32,781 nt of DNA from Altererythrobacter xiamenensis (GTDB taxonomy: Bacteria; Pseudomonadota; Alphaproteobacteria; Sphingomonadales; Sphingomonadaceae): NCBI GenBank assembly GCA_945906905.1, contig CAMDSM010000004.1, positions 1 to 32,781 on the forward strand, written 5' to 3'. Both the position numbers and the translations under genes were made by a program. Under the pieces are notes generated by a model that saw only the letters and a list, made by a program, of their open reading frames with translations, had not been told where the DNA came from and searched no databases. Of this stretch, positions 16,194 to 24,560 are shown piece after piece (position 1 is the first letter of the stretch; each line of letters starts with the position of its first letter).

Positions 16194-17948
16194 ATGAGAA
16201 GCCTGAAAATCGCCCTTGCGGCCCTGGCCATTGGTTGCACCGCTCCTGCACAAGCCCAAGCCCCCGGCGAGGCCAGCGCGGTGCCCGATCTATCGTGCCA
16301 GTATGATTGCCTGATCGAGTTTGTCCGCGATCATATGGCGGCGCTCGGCACGCGCAATTATGCCATGCTGCCGCTGGCTGCCGACCTAATGTTCACCGAA
16401 AACAACGTGGTGCTGCCAATGGGCCAAGGCCTGTGGCGCACGGCGGACGACGTCGACGCCGATGGGCTGGCCGTCGCCGATGAGACCACCGGCCATGCCG
16501 CGTGGTTCGGATCGGTGCGCGAGAACGGCAATCCGGTGTTCTATGCCGTGCGCATCCACGTGGCCGACGGCCGGATCGACGAGATCGAGAGCGTGGTTCA
16601 CCGCCGCACCGCGCTCCCCGCGCCGTTCGGTGATTGGCAGAACATGCAGCATTTCGCCGAGTTCTACGAGGAATTGCCCGAGGCCGAACGCCGCCCGCGC
16701 GAGCGGATGCTGGCGATTGCCGACGCCTATTTTGACACGGTCGAATTGAATGACGGGCAGGTGTTCGCGCCCTTCTCCGAGGATTGCAGTCGGCTGGAAA
16801 ACGGCATCTCCACCACTGCGCCCGCACCCGGCGCACAAGCCAGCGCGGCCAACATCGCCAGCGGCTGCCGGGCGCAGTTTGAACTGGGCCTTTACCGCAT
16901 CAACAAGCGCATTCGCCGCCATCTACCGCTGGTCGATGTGCGGCGCGGCGTGGTGGTGGGCACGGGCTTTTTTGATCATGCGAATGAGTGGGACAGATAC
17001 TTGCTCACCGATGGCCGCGAAATGCGCACGGCGCTGAAATGGCCCAATTCAATCAGCCTGATCGAAGCCTTCCGCATCCGCAATGCCGAAATCCAGCGGA
17101 TCGAGGCCACTTTCACTTACGTCCCCTATTTCATGAACAATCCATTCTGGAGCGCGCCCACCACGATGGCCCGCTTCAACCCCAACCCCGAGGCTTGCCC
17201 CGGCGATTGCCTGAGCGAGCTGGCCACGCGCGTCGCCGACGGCATGGTCGGCAACCAGTGGCGCGGGGTCAATTGGGGCGGACGGGTTGGCTATTCGGAA
17301 AACTCGGTCGGCATCCGTGTGGGAGAAGGGATCTGGCGCACCGTCACCGCGGTTGATCCTGATCCGCTGGTGATCGCCGACGATCTGACCGGCAAGGCCG
17401 TGTGGATCGGGCGGATCGAAGAGCATGGTCAGCCCGCCTGGGCCGCGCTCACCGTGTCAGCCGATGGAGTGAACGTGGGCAGCGTGGATGTGCTGATCCG
17501 CCGCAGCAATTATGGCGCGCCTTATGCAGAGCCGGTTTCGGCCAGCGATTTTGCCCCACTGCCACTCGCCCGGCAAACATCGCGTGACGATATGGCGGCG
17601 GCGGCAGGGCAATTCATGGAGGCACTTGGCTCCAACGGTTCGGCGCCCGATATTTTCGCCGCCGATTGCCAGTGGCTTGTCAACGGCCAGAACGTGGGCC
17701 AATGCGCCGCGCCCTTCGGCACCCCCGTGCTCGCCCGGATCGAACGGGTGCGCGACCGGCAATTGCTGGCCGCCGACGAGACGCGCGGACTGATCGCCTT
17801 CCGCTTCTTCGAGGATCTCCCCGCTGCGGGCGGACAAGGCTATCCGCTGACCTATCAGGTGGTCGAGCTATATCGCTTTGAAGCAGGCCGCGTGGTGCAG
17901 GTGGAAGCCTTCACCAGCGAACTGCCTTATGGGATACAGCCGCGCTAG
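16194..17948 (+). CDS. Exported protein with two copies of a DUF8021/SnoaL-like module
   Basis: 584 residues from ATG 16194 (GGGAGAG site; an in-frame GTG at 16176 is less likely). Signal peptide ends at about AQAQA (18-22). Two modules of about 280 and 250 residues repeat the same order. Landmarks in copy 1 then copy 2: CQYDCL (35-40) and CPGDCL (335-340); FTENNV (67-72) and YSENSV (367-372); GQGLWRT (77-83) and GEGIWRT (377-383); VVHRR (134-138) and VLIRR (433-437). Each copy ends with a strand-rich half (FTYVPY, 307-312; FTSELPY, 573-579). The first half of each resembles the family I remember as DUF8021, common in fungi; function unknown. Adjacent to the quinohemoprotein gene and likely cotranscribed, so a periplasmic partner is plausible. 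Confidence 0.75.
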   Translation: MRSLKIALAALAIGCTAPAQAQAPGEASAVPDLSCQYDCLIEFVRDHMAALGTRNYAMLPLAADLMFTENNVVLPMGQGLWRTADDVDADGLAVADETTGHAAWFGSVRENGNPVFYAVRIHVADGRIDEIESVVHRRTALPAPFGDWQNMQHFAEFYEELPEAERRPRERMLAIADAYFDTVELNDGQVFAPFSEDCSRLENGISTTAPAPGAQASAANIASGCRAQFELGLYRINKRIRRHLPLVDVRRGVVVGTGFFDHANEWDRYLLTDGREMRTALKWPNSISLIEAFRIRNAEIQRIEATFTYVPYFMNNPFWSAPTTMARFNPNPEACPGDCLSELATRVADGMVGNQWRGVNWGGRVGYSENSVGIRVGEGIWRTVTAVDPDPLVIADDLTGKAVWIGRIEEHGQPAWAALTVSADGVNVGSVDVLIRRSNYGAPYAEPVSASDFAPLPLARQTSRDDMAAAAGQFMEALGSNGSAPDIFAADCQWLVNGQNVGQCAAPFGTPVLARIERVRDRQLLAADETRGLIAFRFFEDLPAAGGQGYPLTYQVVELYRFEAGRVVQVEAFTSELPYGIQPR

Positions 17949-19348
17949 ATCGGGTAATGCCCCGGCTCAGTTTCAAATGTCACCCAGCGCAGTTCGGTGA
18001 AGCTGTCGATCCCGGCCTTGCCGCCGAACCGGCCATAACCGCTGGCCTTCATCCCGCCAAAGGGCATTTGCGGTTCGTCAGACACAGTGCTGGCGTTGAT
18101 GTGGCAGATGCCGGCGTGGATCTGCTTGGCCACGCGCAGGCCGCGGGCAGTGTCGCGGGTGAACACGGCCGAGGACAGGCCATAAGCCGTGTCATTCGCC
18201 AGTTCGATTGCGTGGGCCTCATCGCGGGCGCGGATGATGCCGACCACCGGGCCGAAGCTCTCATCGCGGAACAGCTTCATATAGGGCGTCACATGATCGA
18301 CCAGATGCGCGGGCATGACCACGTTGAGTGTGGTTTCCCCGCCCACCAGCAGCTTTGCCCCGTGGCTCACCGCATCGTCGATCAAGCCATAGCAATGTTC
18401 GACTGTTTTGCGGTCCACCACCGCGCCCAGCGGCGTGGTGCCCAAGGTAGGATCGCCAGCCGGCATGGTGCCGACTTTGGCGGCAAACTTGGCGGCAAAT
18501 TCATCGGCCACGGTTGCAACCACGATGATCCGCTCAGTGCTCATGCAGATCTGGCCCTGGTTCATATAGGCACCAAAGGCCGCCGCTTTCACCGCCTCGT
18601 CAAGGTCAGCATCCTCCAGCACCAGCATCGGGGCCTTGCCGCCCAGTTCGAGCAGCACCGGCTTGAGATGCTCCGCCGCACGCTTGGCGATGATCTTGCC
18701 GACTGCGGTCGATCCGGTGAAGTTGATCCGCTTGACCTCAGGCGCATCGATCAGCGCACCGACCACGGCGGCGGCATCTTCCGGGGCATTGGTGACGACA
18801 TTGACCACGCCTTCGGGGAAGCCAGCCTCGGCAAAAGCCTCGATAATCAGGGCATGGGTGCGTGGGCACTGTTCCGACGCCTTGAGGATCACCGCATTGC
18901 CGCAAGCCAGCGGCACCGCAATCGCGCGAACGCCCAGAATGATCGGCGCATTCCACGGGGCAATGCCCAGCAGCACGCCGACAGGCTCCCGCAGCGCCAT
19001 CGCCACGGTGCCGTGATGGTCCGACGGGATCACCTCACCCTGGATCTGCGTGGTCAGCGCGGCGGCTTCGCGGATCATGCCCGCCGCCAGCATCAGGTTG
19101 AACATCGCCCAGCCAGCCGTCGCGCCAATCTCGCCCATCATCGCAGCGATGAAGAGATCCTTCTTGGCCACCAGCGCATCAGCGGCCTTGGTCAAAACGG
19201 CGCGCCGGGCATTGGGGCCCATATTCGACCACACGGCAAAGCCTGCCTGCGCGCGGGCGGCGATGGCTGGGATATCGGCCGCGGTCATTGCCTCAGCAGT
19301 GGAGGCGACTTCGCCTGTCATCGGGTTGAGGCGGGTAAATTGGCGCAT
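17945..19348 (-). CDS. NAD(P)-dependent aldehyde dehydrogenase, aromatic-aldehyde type
   Basis: 467 residues from ATG 19348 (AAGGA six bases upstream). Oxidises an aldehyde to the acid. Catalytic residues are complete: N133 in PWNAP, K156, cofactor loop GSTAVG (212-217), E234 in LELGGK, nucleophile C268 in QGQICMST, and E362 in ESFGPV. The C-terminal ELRWVTFETEPGHYPI matches the salicylaldehyde/vanillin/benzaldehyde dehydrogenase group. It follows pobA by 29 bases on the same strand, so 4-hydroxybenzaldehyde (or vanillin) to the benzoate is the likely reaction. Its stop shares a CTAG palindrome with the stop of the convergent duplicated-module gene. Confidence 0.9.
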   Translation of the reverse strand: MRQFTRLNPMTGEVASTAEAMTAADIPAIAARAQAGFAVWSNMGPNARRAVLTKAADALVAKKDLFIAAMMGEIGATAGWAMFNLMLAAGMIREAAALTTQIQGEVIPSDHHGTVAMALREPVGVLLGIAPWNAPIILGVRAIAVPLACGNAVILKASEQCPRTHALIIEAFAEAGFPEGVVNVVTNAPEDAAAVVGALIDAPEVKRINFTGSTAVGKIIAKRAAEHLKPVLLELGGKAPMLVLEDADLDEAVKAAAFGAYMNQGQICMSTERIIVVATVADEFAAKFAAKVGTMPAGDPTLGTTPLGAVVDRKTVEHCYGLIDDAVSHGAKLLVGGETTLNVVMPAHLVDHVTPYMKLFRDESFGPVVGIIRARDEAHAIELANDTAYGLSSAVFTRDTARGLRVAKQIHAGICHINASTVSDEPQMPFGGMKASGYGRFGGKAGIDSFTELRWVTFETEPGHYPI

Positions 19349-19377
19349 GGGTTGGTCCTTATGCAAGTCAGACGGCG

Positions 19378-20547
19378 TTAAACGGGCAGCCCGACATAGT
19401 TTTCGGCAATGGAAGTTTGTGCAGCGCGGCTGCTGGCAATGTAATCGAGTTCGGCCACCTGCATCGCCCGCTCGAACGGGCCATCGCCGGGGAAACGGTG
19501 CATCAGCTTGGTCAGCGTCCAGCTGAACCTCTCCGATTTCCACACCCGCGCCAGCGCTTTGTTTGAATAGGCGGCAATGCCATCGTTATCTGCGCTGCGG
19601 AAATAGCCGACCAGCGCGGCACAGGCATAATGCACATCGCTCGCCGCCAGATTGAGGCCCTTGGCGCCCGTTGGTGGCACGATATGCGCCGCATCGCCGC
19701 ACAACAACAGGCTGCCATGGCGCATCGGCGCGAACACGTATGACCGCAAGGGCGCGATGCTTTTTTCCAAAGCCGGGCCACGGGTGATTTTGGCGGCGGC
19801 TTCGGGGCCGAGGCGCACGGCCAGTTCGTCCCACACGCGGTCATCGCTCCAATCTTCGATCCGCTCGGTCAGCGGCACGTCGATGTAATAGCGGCTGCGG
19901 GTGGCGCTACGCATCGAGGCCAGCGCAAAGCCGCGTTCGTGGTTGGCATAGATCAGTTCATGGTTGCACGGCGGGACATCGGCCAGAATACCCAGCCAGC
20001 CGAAGGGATAGACCAGCTCAAACTCCTGCGCCACGCTGGCCGGAATGGCCTTGCGGCTGGGCCCATGGAAGCCATCGCACCCGGCAATAAAGCGACAATC
20101 GACCCGCTGCTCCACCCCGCCTTGGGTATAGGTGACATAGGGCGCATCGCCCCCCACGTCGTGAAGCGCCACGCTTTCAGCCTCATAGTTCACCTGCAAT
20201 CCGCGATCCTCGGCAGCGTCCATCAGATCGGCGGTGATCTCGGTCTGGCCATAGACGCACACGTTTTGACCCACCAGATCGGCTATATCGATGCGGATCA
20301 GCCGCTCGCCATCGGCCAGGTTGAAGCCATCATGCGGCAATCCCTCGGTTTTGAGGCGCGCATCCAGCCCCAACCGCTCCATCAGGCTGACGGTGATATT
20401 CTCCAGCACCCCGGCCCGAATGCGGCTGCGCACATAATCGGGCTTGCGCGCTTCCAGCACCACGCAATCGACACCTTCCGCCCGCAACAGATGGCCCAGC
20501 AACAGGCCCGCAGGCCCGGCTCCAATAATGCAAACCTGTGTTTTCAT
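19378..20547 (-). CDS. pobA: 4-hydroxybenzoate 3-monooxygenase
   Basis: 389 residues (P. fluorescens PobA has 394). Single-component flavoprotein hydroxylase that converts 4-hydroxybenzoate to protocatechuate with NAD(P)H and O2. The family start MKTQVxIIGAGPAG is seen at the ATG at 20547. Also visible: FAD motif GAGPAGLLLG, the RSRIRAGVLE segment (canonical GRIRAGVLE), the DG motif in GCDGFHGPSRK, and the second FAD motif LLCGDAAHIVPPTGAKGLNLA. Odd: the first 15 bases are tandemly repeated, giving MKTQVMKTQV if translation starts at ATG 20562. I chose 20547 because it fits the family and has AGG just upstream, but 20562 is possible. No pobR-like regulator gene is present here. Confidence 0.95.
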   Translation of the reverse strand: MKTQVCIIGAGPAGLLLGHLLRAEGVDCVVLEARKPDYVRSRIRAGVLENITVSLMERLGLDARLKTEGLPHDGFNLADGERLIRIDIADLVGQNVCVYGQTEITADLMDAAEDRGLQVNYEAESVALHDVGGDAPYVTYTQGGVEQRVDCRFIAGCDGFHGPSRKAIPASVAQEFELVYPFGWLGILADVPPCNHELIYANHERGFALASMRSATRSRYYIDVPLTERIEDWSDDRVWDELAVRLGPEAAAKITRGPALEKSIAPLRSYVFAPMRHGSLLLCGDAAHIVPPTGAKGLNLAASDVHYACAALVGYFRSADNDGIAAYSNKALARVWKSERFSWTLTKLMHRFPGDGPFERAMQVAELDYIASSRAAQTSIAENYVGLPV

Positions 20548-20562
20548 GACCTGTGTTTTCAT
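20533..20562 (-). repeat. 15-base tandem duplication over the pobA start
   Basis: Two adjacent copies of ATGAAAACACAGGT[C/T] on the reverse strand (20562-20548 and 20547-20533), differing only at the last base. Each copy encodes MKTQV, giving two in-frame start codons 15 bases apart. The AGG inside the first copy can act as the ribosome binding site of the second. Confidence 0.9.
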
Positions 20563-20608
20563 GAATTGCTGCATAGCCCGCAACGCATTGCAAGCAAGCC
20601 CCTAAAGG

Positions 20609-21286
20609 CTATTGCGGCGGCAAAGCATCCACAACCGCGCCGCTGGTGGCCGCCACCAATGCCTCTATCCCATCGGCTGTAGGATGTATCCGGTCTGGCT
20701 GGATCAGCGCAGGCTGATCATACACCGCTTCAAGGAAGAACGGCACCAGCGCCGCGCCATATTGCTCGGCCAACGCGGGATATAACCCATCGAACGCGGC
20801 CTGATATTGCGCCCCCATATTGGGCGGCGCGCGCATGCCCATCAGCAGAACGGGAATGCGCCGCTCTGCCAGTTCAGCCAAAATCGCATCGAGGTTTTCG
20901 CGCGTCTGATCGGGTGTGATGCCGCGCAGCAGATCATTGCCGCCAAGCTCGACAATTGCGAGGTCTGGCACAGTGGTAGCGTTATCCAGCACGAAGCCGA
21001 TCCGCTGGCGTCCGGCCGCCGTGGTATCGCCCGAAACCCCGGCATCGATCAAGCGGGCGTTGATCCCGCCTGCCCGCAATGCCAGCTCCATCTGCTCGGG
21101 ATAACCTTCCGCCTCGGCCAGATTATAGCCCGCAAACAGGCTGTCACCAAAGGCCAGAATGGTCCGCTGTGGTCCGCTGACGGGCTGTTCGGTGGCGGCC
21201 TGTGTGGGCTCGGCCGCAGGCGGCGAGCCTGTGTCGCAGGCGGCCAGCCCGAAGGTCAGCAAAAGAACCAGCGCCCGTCGATACAT
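20609..21286 (-). CDS. TesA-like SGNH/GDSL arylesterase lipoprotein
   Basis: 225 residues. Multifunctional acyl esterase/thioesterase of the TesA (lysophospholipase L1, arylesterase) family. The four SGNH blocks are visible: FGDSL with nucleophile Ser49, Gly86 in GVSGDTT, Asn117 in GGND, and Asp198/His201 in DRIHP. The signal ends LAAC (Cys17), so it is probably lipid-anchored instead of freely periplasmic. GAGGGTGG lies upstream of the ATG. It is divergent from an ABC ATPase plus FtsX permease, the same arrangement as tesA with ybbA-ybbP in many proteobacteria. pobA starts 61 bases downstream on the same strand. Confidence 0.92.
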   Translation of the reverse strand: MYRRALVLLLTFGLAACDTGSPPAAEPTQAATEQPVSGPQRTILAFGDSLFAGYNLAEAEGYPEQMELALRAGGINARLIDAGVSGDTTAAGRQRIGFVLDNATTVPDLAIVELGGNDLLRGITPDQTRENLDAILAELAERRIPVLLMGMRAPPNMGAQYQAAFDGLYPALAEQYGAALVPFFLEAVYDQPALIQPDRIHPTADGIEALVAATSGAVVDALPPQ

Positions 21287-21339
21287 TTGGTTACCACCCT
21301 CACCTTTTCATTGCGCCATAGCTATGCCATCGCTGGCTT

Positions 21340-22041
21340 GTGACAAGCCCCAACCACGATAATCCCGCCATCCTTGCGCGCAATCTGAAGCTGACACTGG
21401 GCGAAGGCCCGGCGGCGGTGGAGATTTTGCGCGGGATCGACCTCACCGTTCCGCGTGGGCAAACGCTGGCGCTGCTCGGGCCCTCGGGCTCGGGCAAAAG
21501 CTCGCTGATGGCGGTGTTGACCGGGCTTGAGCGGGCGACATCGGGCGCGTTACAGGTGGCCGGAGCCGATTTTGAAGCCATGAGCGAGGACGCGCTGGCG
21601 CTGGCCCGCCGCGGCCGGATCGGGATTGTCTTGCAGGCCTTCCATCTGCTGCCAACCATGACCGCCCAGGAAAACGTCGCCACTCCGCTCGAACTGGCGG
21701 GCGAGGCTGATGCCTGGGCGCGCGCGGCGGCGGAGCTGCAGGCGGTTGGTCTGGGCCATCGCCTGACCCATTATCCCGCGCAGCTTTCGGGCGGCGAGCA
21801 ACAGCGCGTCGCCATCGCACGGGCCATCGCCCCGCGTCCGGCACTGATCTTCGCCGATGAGCCGACGGGCAATCTGGATGGCTCAACAGGCTCGGCTATC
21901 ATCGAAGCCTTGTTCAGCCGCCGCGCGCAAACCGGGGCCACGCTGATTATCATCACCCACGACAAGTCGCTGGCCGGCATGTGCGACCGGGTAGTGACGA
22001 TGGCCGATGGGGTGATTGCATCGGACAGCAAGGCCACATGA
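21340..22041 (+). CDS. ABC transporter ATPase, YbbA type
   Basis: 233 residues from a GTG start. Motifs: Walker [10 protein letters not shown] (47-55), Q-loop in IVLQAFH (96-102), signature LSGGEQQ (149-155), Walker B LIFADE (169-174), D-loop NLDG, H-loop His207. It belongs to the LolD/MacB/YbbA class that works with FtsX-type permeases. The stop overlaps the permease start by four bases (ATGA). Only 53 bases separate its start from the divergent tesA-like gene, so the promoters must be packed into or overlap that gap. The physiological substrate of YbbA-YbbP systems is not established; a lipid-related role is often guessed from the tesA link. Confidence 0.92.
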   Translation: MTSPNHDNPAILARNLKLTLGEGPAAVEILRGIDLTVPRGQTLALLGPSGSGKSSLMAVLTGLERATSGALQVAGADFEAMSEDALALARRGRIGIVLQAFHLLPTMTAQENVATPLELAGEADAWARAAAELQAVGLGHRLTHYPAQLSGGEQQRVAIARAIAPRPALIFADEPTGNLDGSTGSAIIEALFSRRAQTGATLIIITHDKSLAGMCDRVVTMADGVIASDSKAT

Positions 22042-24557
22042 ACGCGCTCGACTGGGCGGGCGCATGGCGGATCGCGCGGCGCGATCTGCACCGCCAGTTT
22101 CGCGGGCTTCGGCTGCTGCTGGTGTGCCTGTTTCTGGGCGTCGGCGCGCTGGCGGCGATCGGCTCGCTGACCTCGGCCATCCGCAGCGAACTGAACGTAC
22201 AGGGCCAGGTGCTGCTCGGCGGCGACTTCGAGGTTGCGGTCTATCAGCGCCCGTTGAGCGCGGACGAAAGCGCCATGCTCGCCACCTATGGTGAGCTGTC
22301 GCCCGGCCTCAGGATGCAGGGCATGGCCAGCACCGATGATGCGGCATCACCCATCGAACTGAAGGCCGTGGCGGAAAACTGGCCGCTCTACGGCGCGCTG
22401 ACCTTGGCCGATGGCCGCAGCGTGGGCGCGCCCCCAGCGGGCCAGGCATGGATCGCCGATGGCGTAGCCGACCGGCTCTCTCTGGTCCCGGGCGATACCT
22501 TCACGCTGGGCACGTTGCCGCTGACAGTGGCCGGGATCATCGACGAGGAGCCTGACCGCTTGTCCGAGGGCTTCACGCTCGGCCAGACGGTGATCGTTCC
22601 GCTCGAAACCCCTGATGCTGCCGGGTTGACAGCGCCCGGCGCGATGTACGAATCCAAAACCCGCGTGCGTTTTTCCGGTGCTGACGATCCGGTGGCTGTG
22701 GAAGAGGCCGTGCTCGCCGCCTTCCCCGAAAGCGGTTTCGACACCCGCACCCGCGACAACGCCTCGCCCGGGGCCGAGCGGTTCATTTCGCGCATGGGTG
22801 AGTTTCTGACGCTGGTGGGGCTGGCGGCATTGGTGATCGCCGGGATCGGTATCGGCGGCGGTGTCGCCTCCTATCTCGAAGCGCGCCGGGCGGGCATTGC
22901 CACGCTCAAGATCCTGGGCGCGACCAGCCGTGACATCGCCCGCGTCTATGCGCTGCAAGTGGGTGCAGCGGCGCTGGCTGGGTCGCTGGCGGGATTGGCG
23001 GCGGGCGTGCTGGTGACGCCGTTGCTGGCGAGCGCTTTGGGTTCGCTGCTGCCGGTGAACGCTGCGCTGGTGGTCGATCTGCCCGCCCTGCTGCGCGCGG
23101 CCGCCTTCGGGCTGCTGGTGGCGCTGGTGTTCGCCGCCCCGCCGATCATGCGCGCGCGCGATTTTCCGGCGATGGCGCTGATGCGCGCGCAAGTGGCACC
23201 GATTGCGCAAGGGTGGCGCAGCGCTGTGTGGCCGGTTGGGCTGGGGCTGAGTGGGATCGCCGCTCTGGCGCTGCTGGGTTCGCCGACCAAGTTGCTGACC
23301 GCCGGTTTCCTGGGTGGCGCGCTGGCGATGTTGGCTCTGCTGGCTTTGCTCGGCAAGGCAATTGGCAGGGCGGCGCGCAAGGCTCCGCGCCCCTCCAGCC
23401 CGATCCTGCGCGCGGCCGTGGCTAATCTCCACCGCCCCGGCTCGGCTACCGGATCGTTGGTGACGGCGCTGGGCTTTGGCCTCTCCGCTTTTGTCCTGCT
23501 GGCCGCTGTCCAGACCAGCCTCGATGGCAATATCCGCCGCTCGGTCCCCGCCATCGCGCCCGACTATTTCGTGCTCGACCTGCCGGTGGCGCGGGTGGGC
23601 GAGTTCACCAGCCTGATCGAGCGCGAAGTGCCCGGTTCGGAAATCACCGCCACACCCACATTGCGCGGGCAGGTGTTGGCCTATGGGCCGGAAGAAAACC
23701 CCACCGTGGTGGCAGATCTTGCGGAACTTCCCGAGGGCGCCTGGGGCCTTTCGGGTGAGCGCGGCCTGACCTATTCGGCCGACGTTCCGCAAGGCAATGT
23801 GCTGGTGGCAGGCGAATGGTGGCCGCCGTTCTACAAGGGCGAGCCGCTGGTCTCGATTGACGAGGAACTGGCGCTGGCGGCCGGATTGCAGCTGGGCGAT
23901 ATCATCACGGTCAGCGTGCTGGGCGTGCCGATAACCGCCCGCGTGGCCAATTTCCGCCGCCTCGACTGGGAGAGCATGGGCTTCAACTATGTCTTCGTGT
24001 TCTCGCCCAACACGTTGGCTGATGCGCCGCACAATGTTGCTGCCACCGTGTCATTCCCCGAAGGCGCGGCGCCTGCAAACCTGCTGCGCGATCTGGCGCG
24101 GGCCTTTCCCTCCAGTGCAGTGATCGAGGTTGGGCCGATTTTGAGCGAGGCGCGCAATATCCTCGATCAGGTGGCGCTGGCCATTCTGGCCGCCGCATCG
24201 GTAGCGGTGCTGGCGGGGATAGCGGTGCTGCTGGGCGCGATTGCGGCGGCCCGGGCGGCGCGGATCTATGATACGGTGATTTTGCGCGTTCTGGGGGCCA
24301 GCCGGGGCCAATTGCTGGGCCTGCAACTGGCCGAGTTTGGCCTGCTGGCGCTGGTGCTGGCACTGGTGGCGCTGGCGCTGGGCACAGGTCTGGCGTGGAT
24401 TATCATCACGCAACTGTTTGAATTTGATTGGTTGCCCGATTGGCCGCGCATTATGGCGGTGCTGGGTGCAGGCCTCGCGCTGGTGCTGGGCTTTGCCTTC
24501 GCGGCCTCGCTGCCGGTGCTCAGGGCCCGGCCAGCGAGGACGCTCAGGGATTTGTGA
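22038..24557 (+). CDS. FtsX-fold ABC permease, YbbP type
   Basis: 839 residues from ATG 22038, overlapping the ATPase stop. An N-terminal RIARRDLHRQFRGLR segment and first helix (about 20-45) are followed by a large periplasmic domain, a first FtsX helix bundle (about 255-380), a central helix pair (about 395-440), a second long helix and periplasmic domain, and a C-terminal FtsX bundle (about 700-830). The coupling motifs RRAGIATLKILGAT and RIYDTVILRVLGAS mark the two FtsX repeats. E. coli YbbP is of similar length (804). Likely moves or extracts a lipid-like molecule at the inner membrane; substrate unknown. Confidence 0.92.
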   Translation: MNALDWAGAWRIARRDLHRQFRGLRLLLVCLFLGVGALAAIGSLTSAIRSELNVQGQVLLGGDFEVAVYQRPLSADESAMLATYGELSPGLRMQGMASTDDAASPIELKAVAENWPLYGALTLADGRSVGAPPAGQAWIADGVADRLSLVPGDTFTLGTLPLTVAGIIDEEPDRLSEGFTLGQTVIVPLETPDAAGLTAPGAMYESKTRVRFSGADDPVAVEEAVLAAFPESGFDTRTRDNASPGAERFISRMGEFLTLVGLAALVIAGIGIGGGVASYLEARRAGIATLKILGATSRDIARVYALQVGAAALAGSLAGLAAGVLVTPLLASALGSLLPVNAALVVDLPALLRAAAFGLLVALVFAAPPIMRARDFPAMALMRAQVAPIAQGWRSAVWPVGLGLSGIAALALLGSPTKLLTAGFLGGALAMLALLALLGKAIGRAARKAPRPSSPILRAAVANLHRPGSATGSLVTALGFGLSAFVLLAAVQTSLDGNIRRSVPAIAPDYFVLDLPVARVGEFTSLIEREVPGSEITATPTLRGQVLAYGPEENPTVVADLAELPEGAWGLSGERGLTYSADVPQGNVLVAGEWWPPFYKGEPLVSIDEELALAAGLQLGDIITVSVLGVPITARVANFRRLDWESMGFNYVFVFSPNTLADAPHNVAATVSFPEGAAPANLLRDLARAFPSSAVIEVGPILSEARNILDQVALAILAAASVAVLAGIAVLLGAIAAARAARIYDTVILRVLGASRGQLLGLQLAEFGLLALVLALVALALGTGLAWIIITQLFEFDWLPDWPRIMAVLGAGLALVLGFAFAASLPVLRARPARTLRDL

Positions 24558-24560
24558 CGT

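Noticed and set aside
14352-16259. A 635-codon open frame on the reverse strand, antisense to the PQQ dehydrogenase.
   Set aside because: Low-complexity Arg/Gly/His composition without motifs; shadow of the real gene.
17957-19381. A 474-codon forward frame opposite the aldehyde dehydrogenase.
   Set aside because: His/Arg-rich shadow; the dehydrogenase has all catalytic motifs on the other strand.
22347-24032. A 561-codon open frame antisense to the large FtsX permease.
   Set aside because: Extremely Gln/Arg-rich translation with no recognisable fold; explained by codon bias of the permease.
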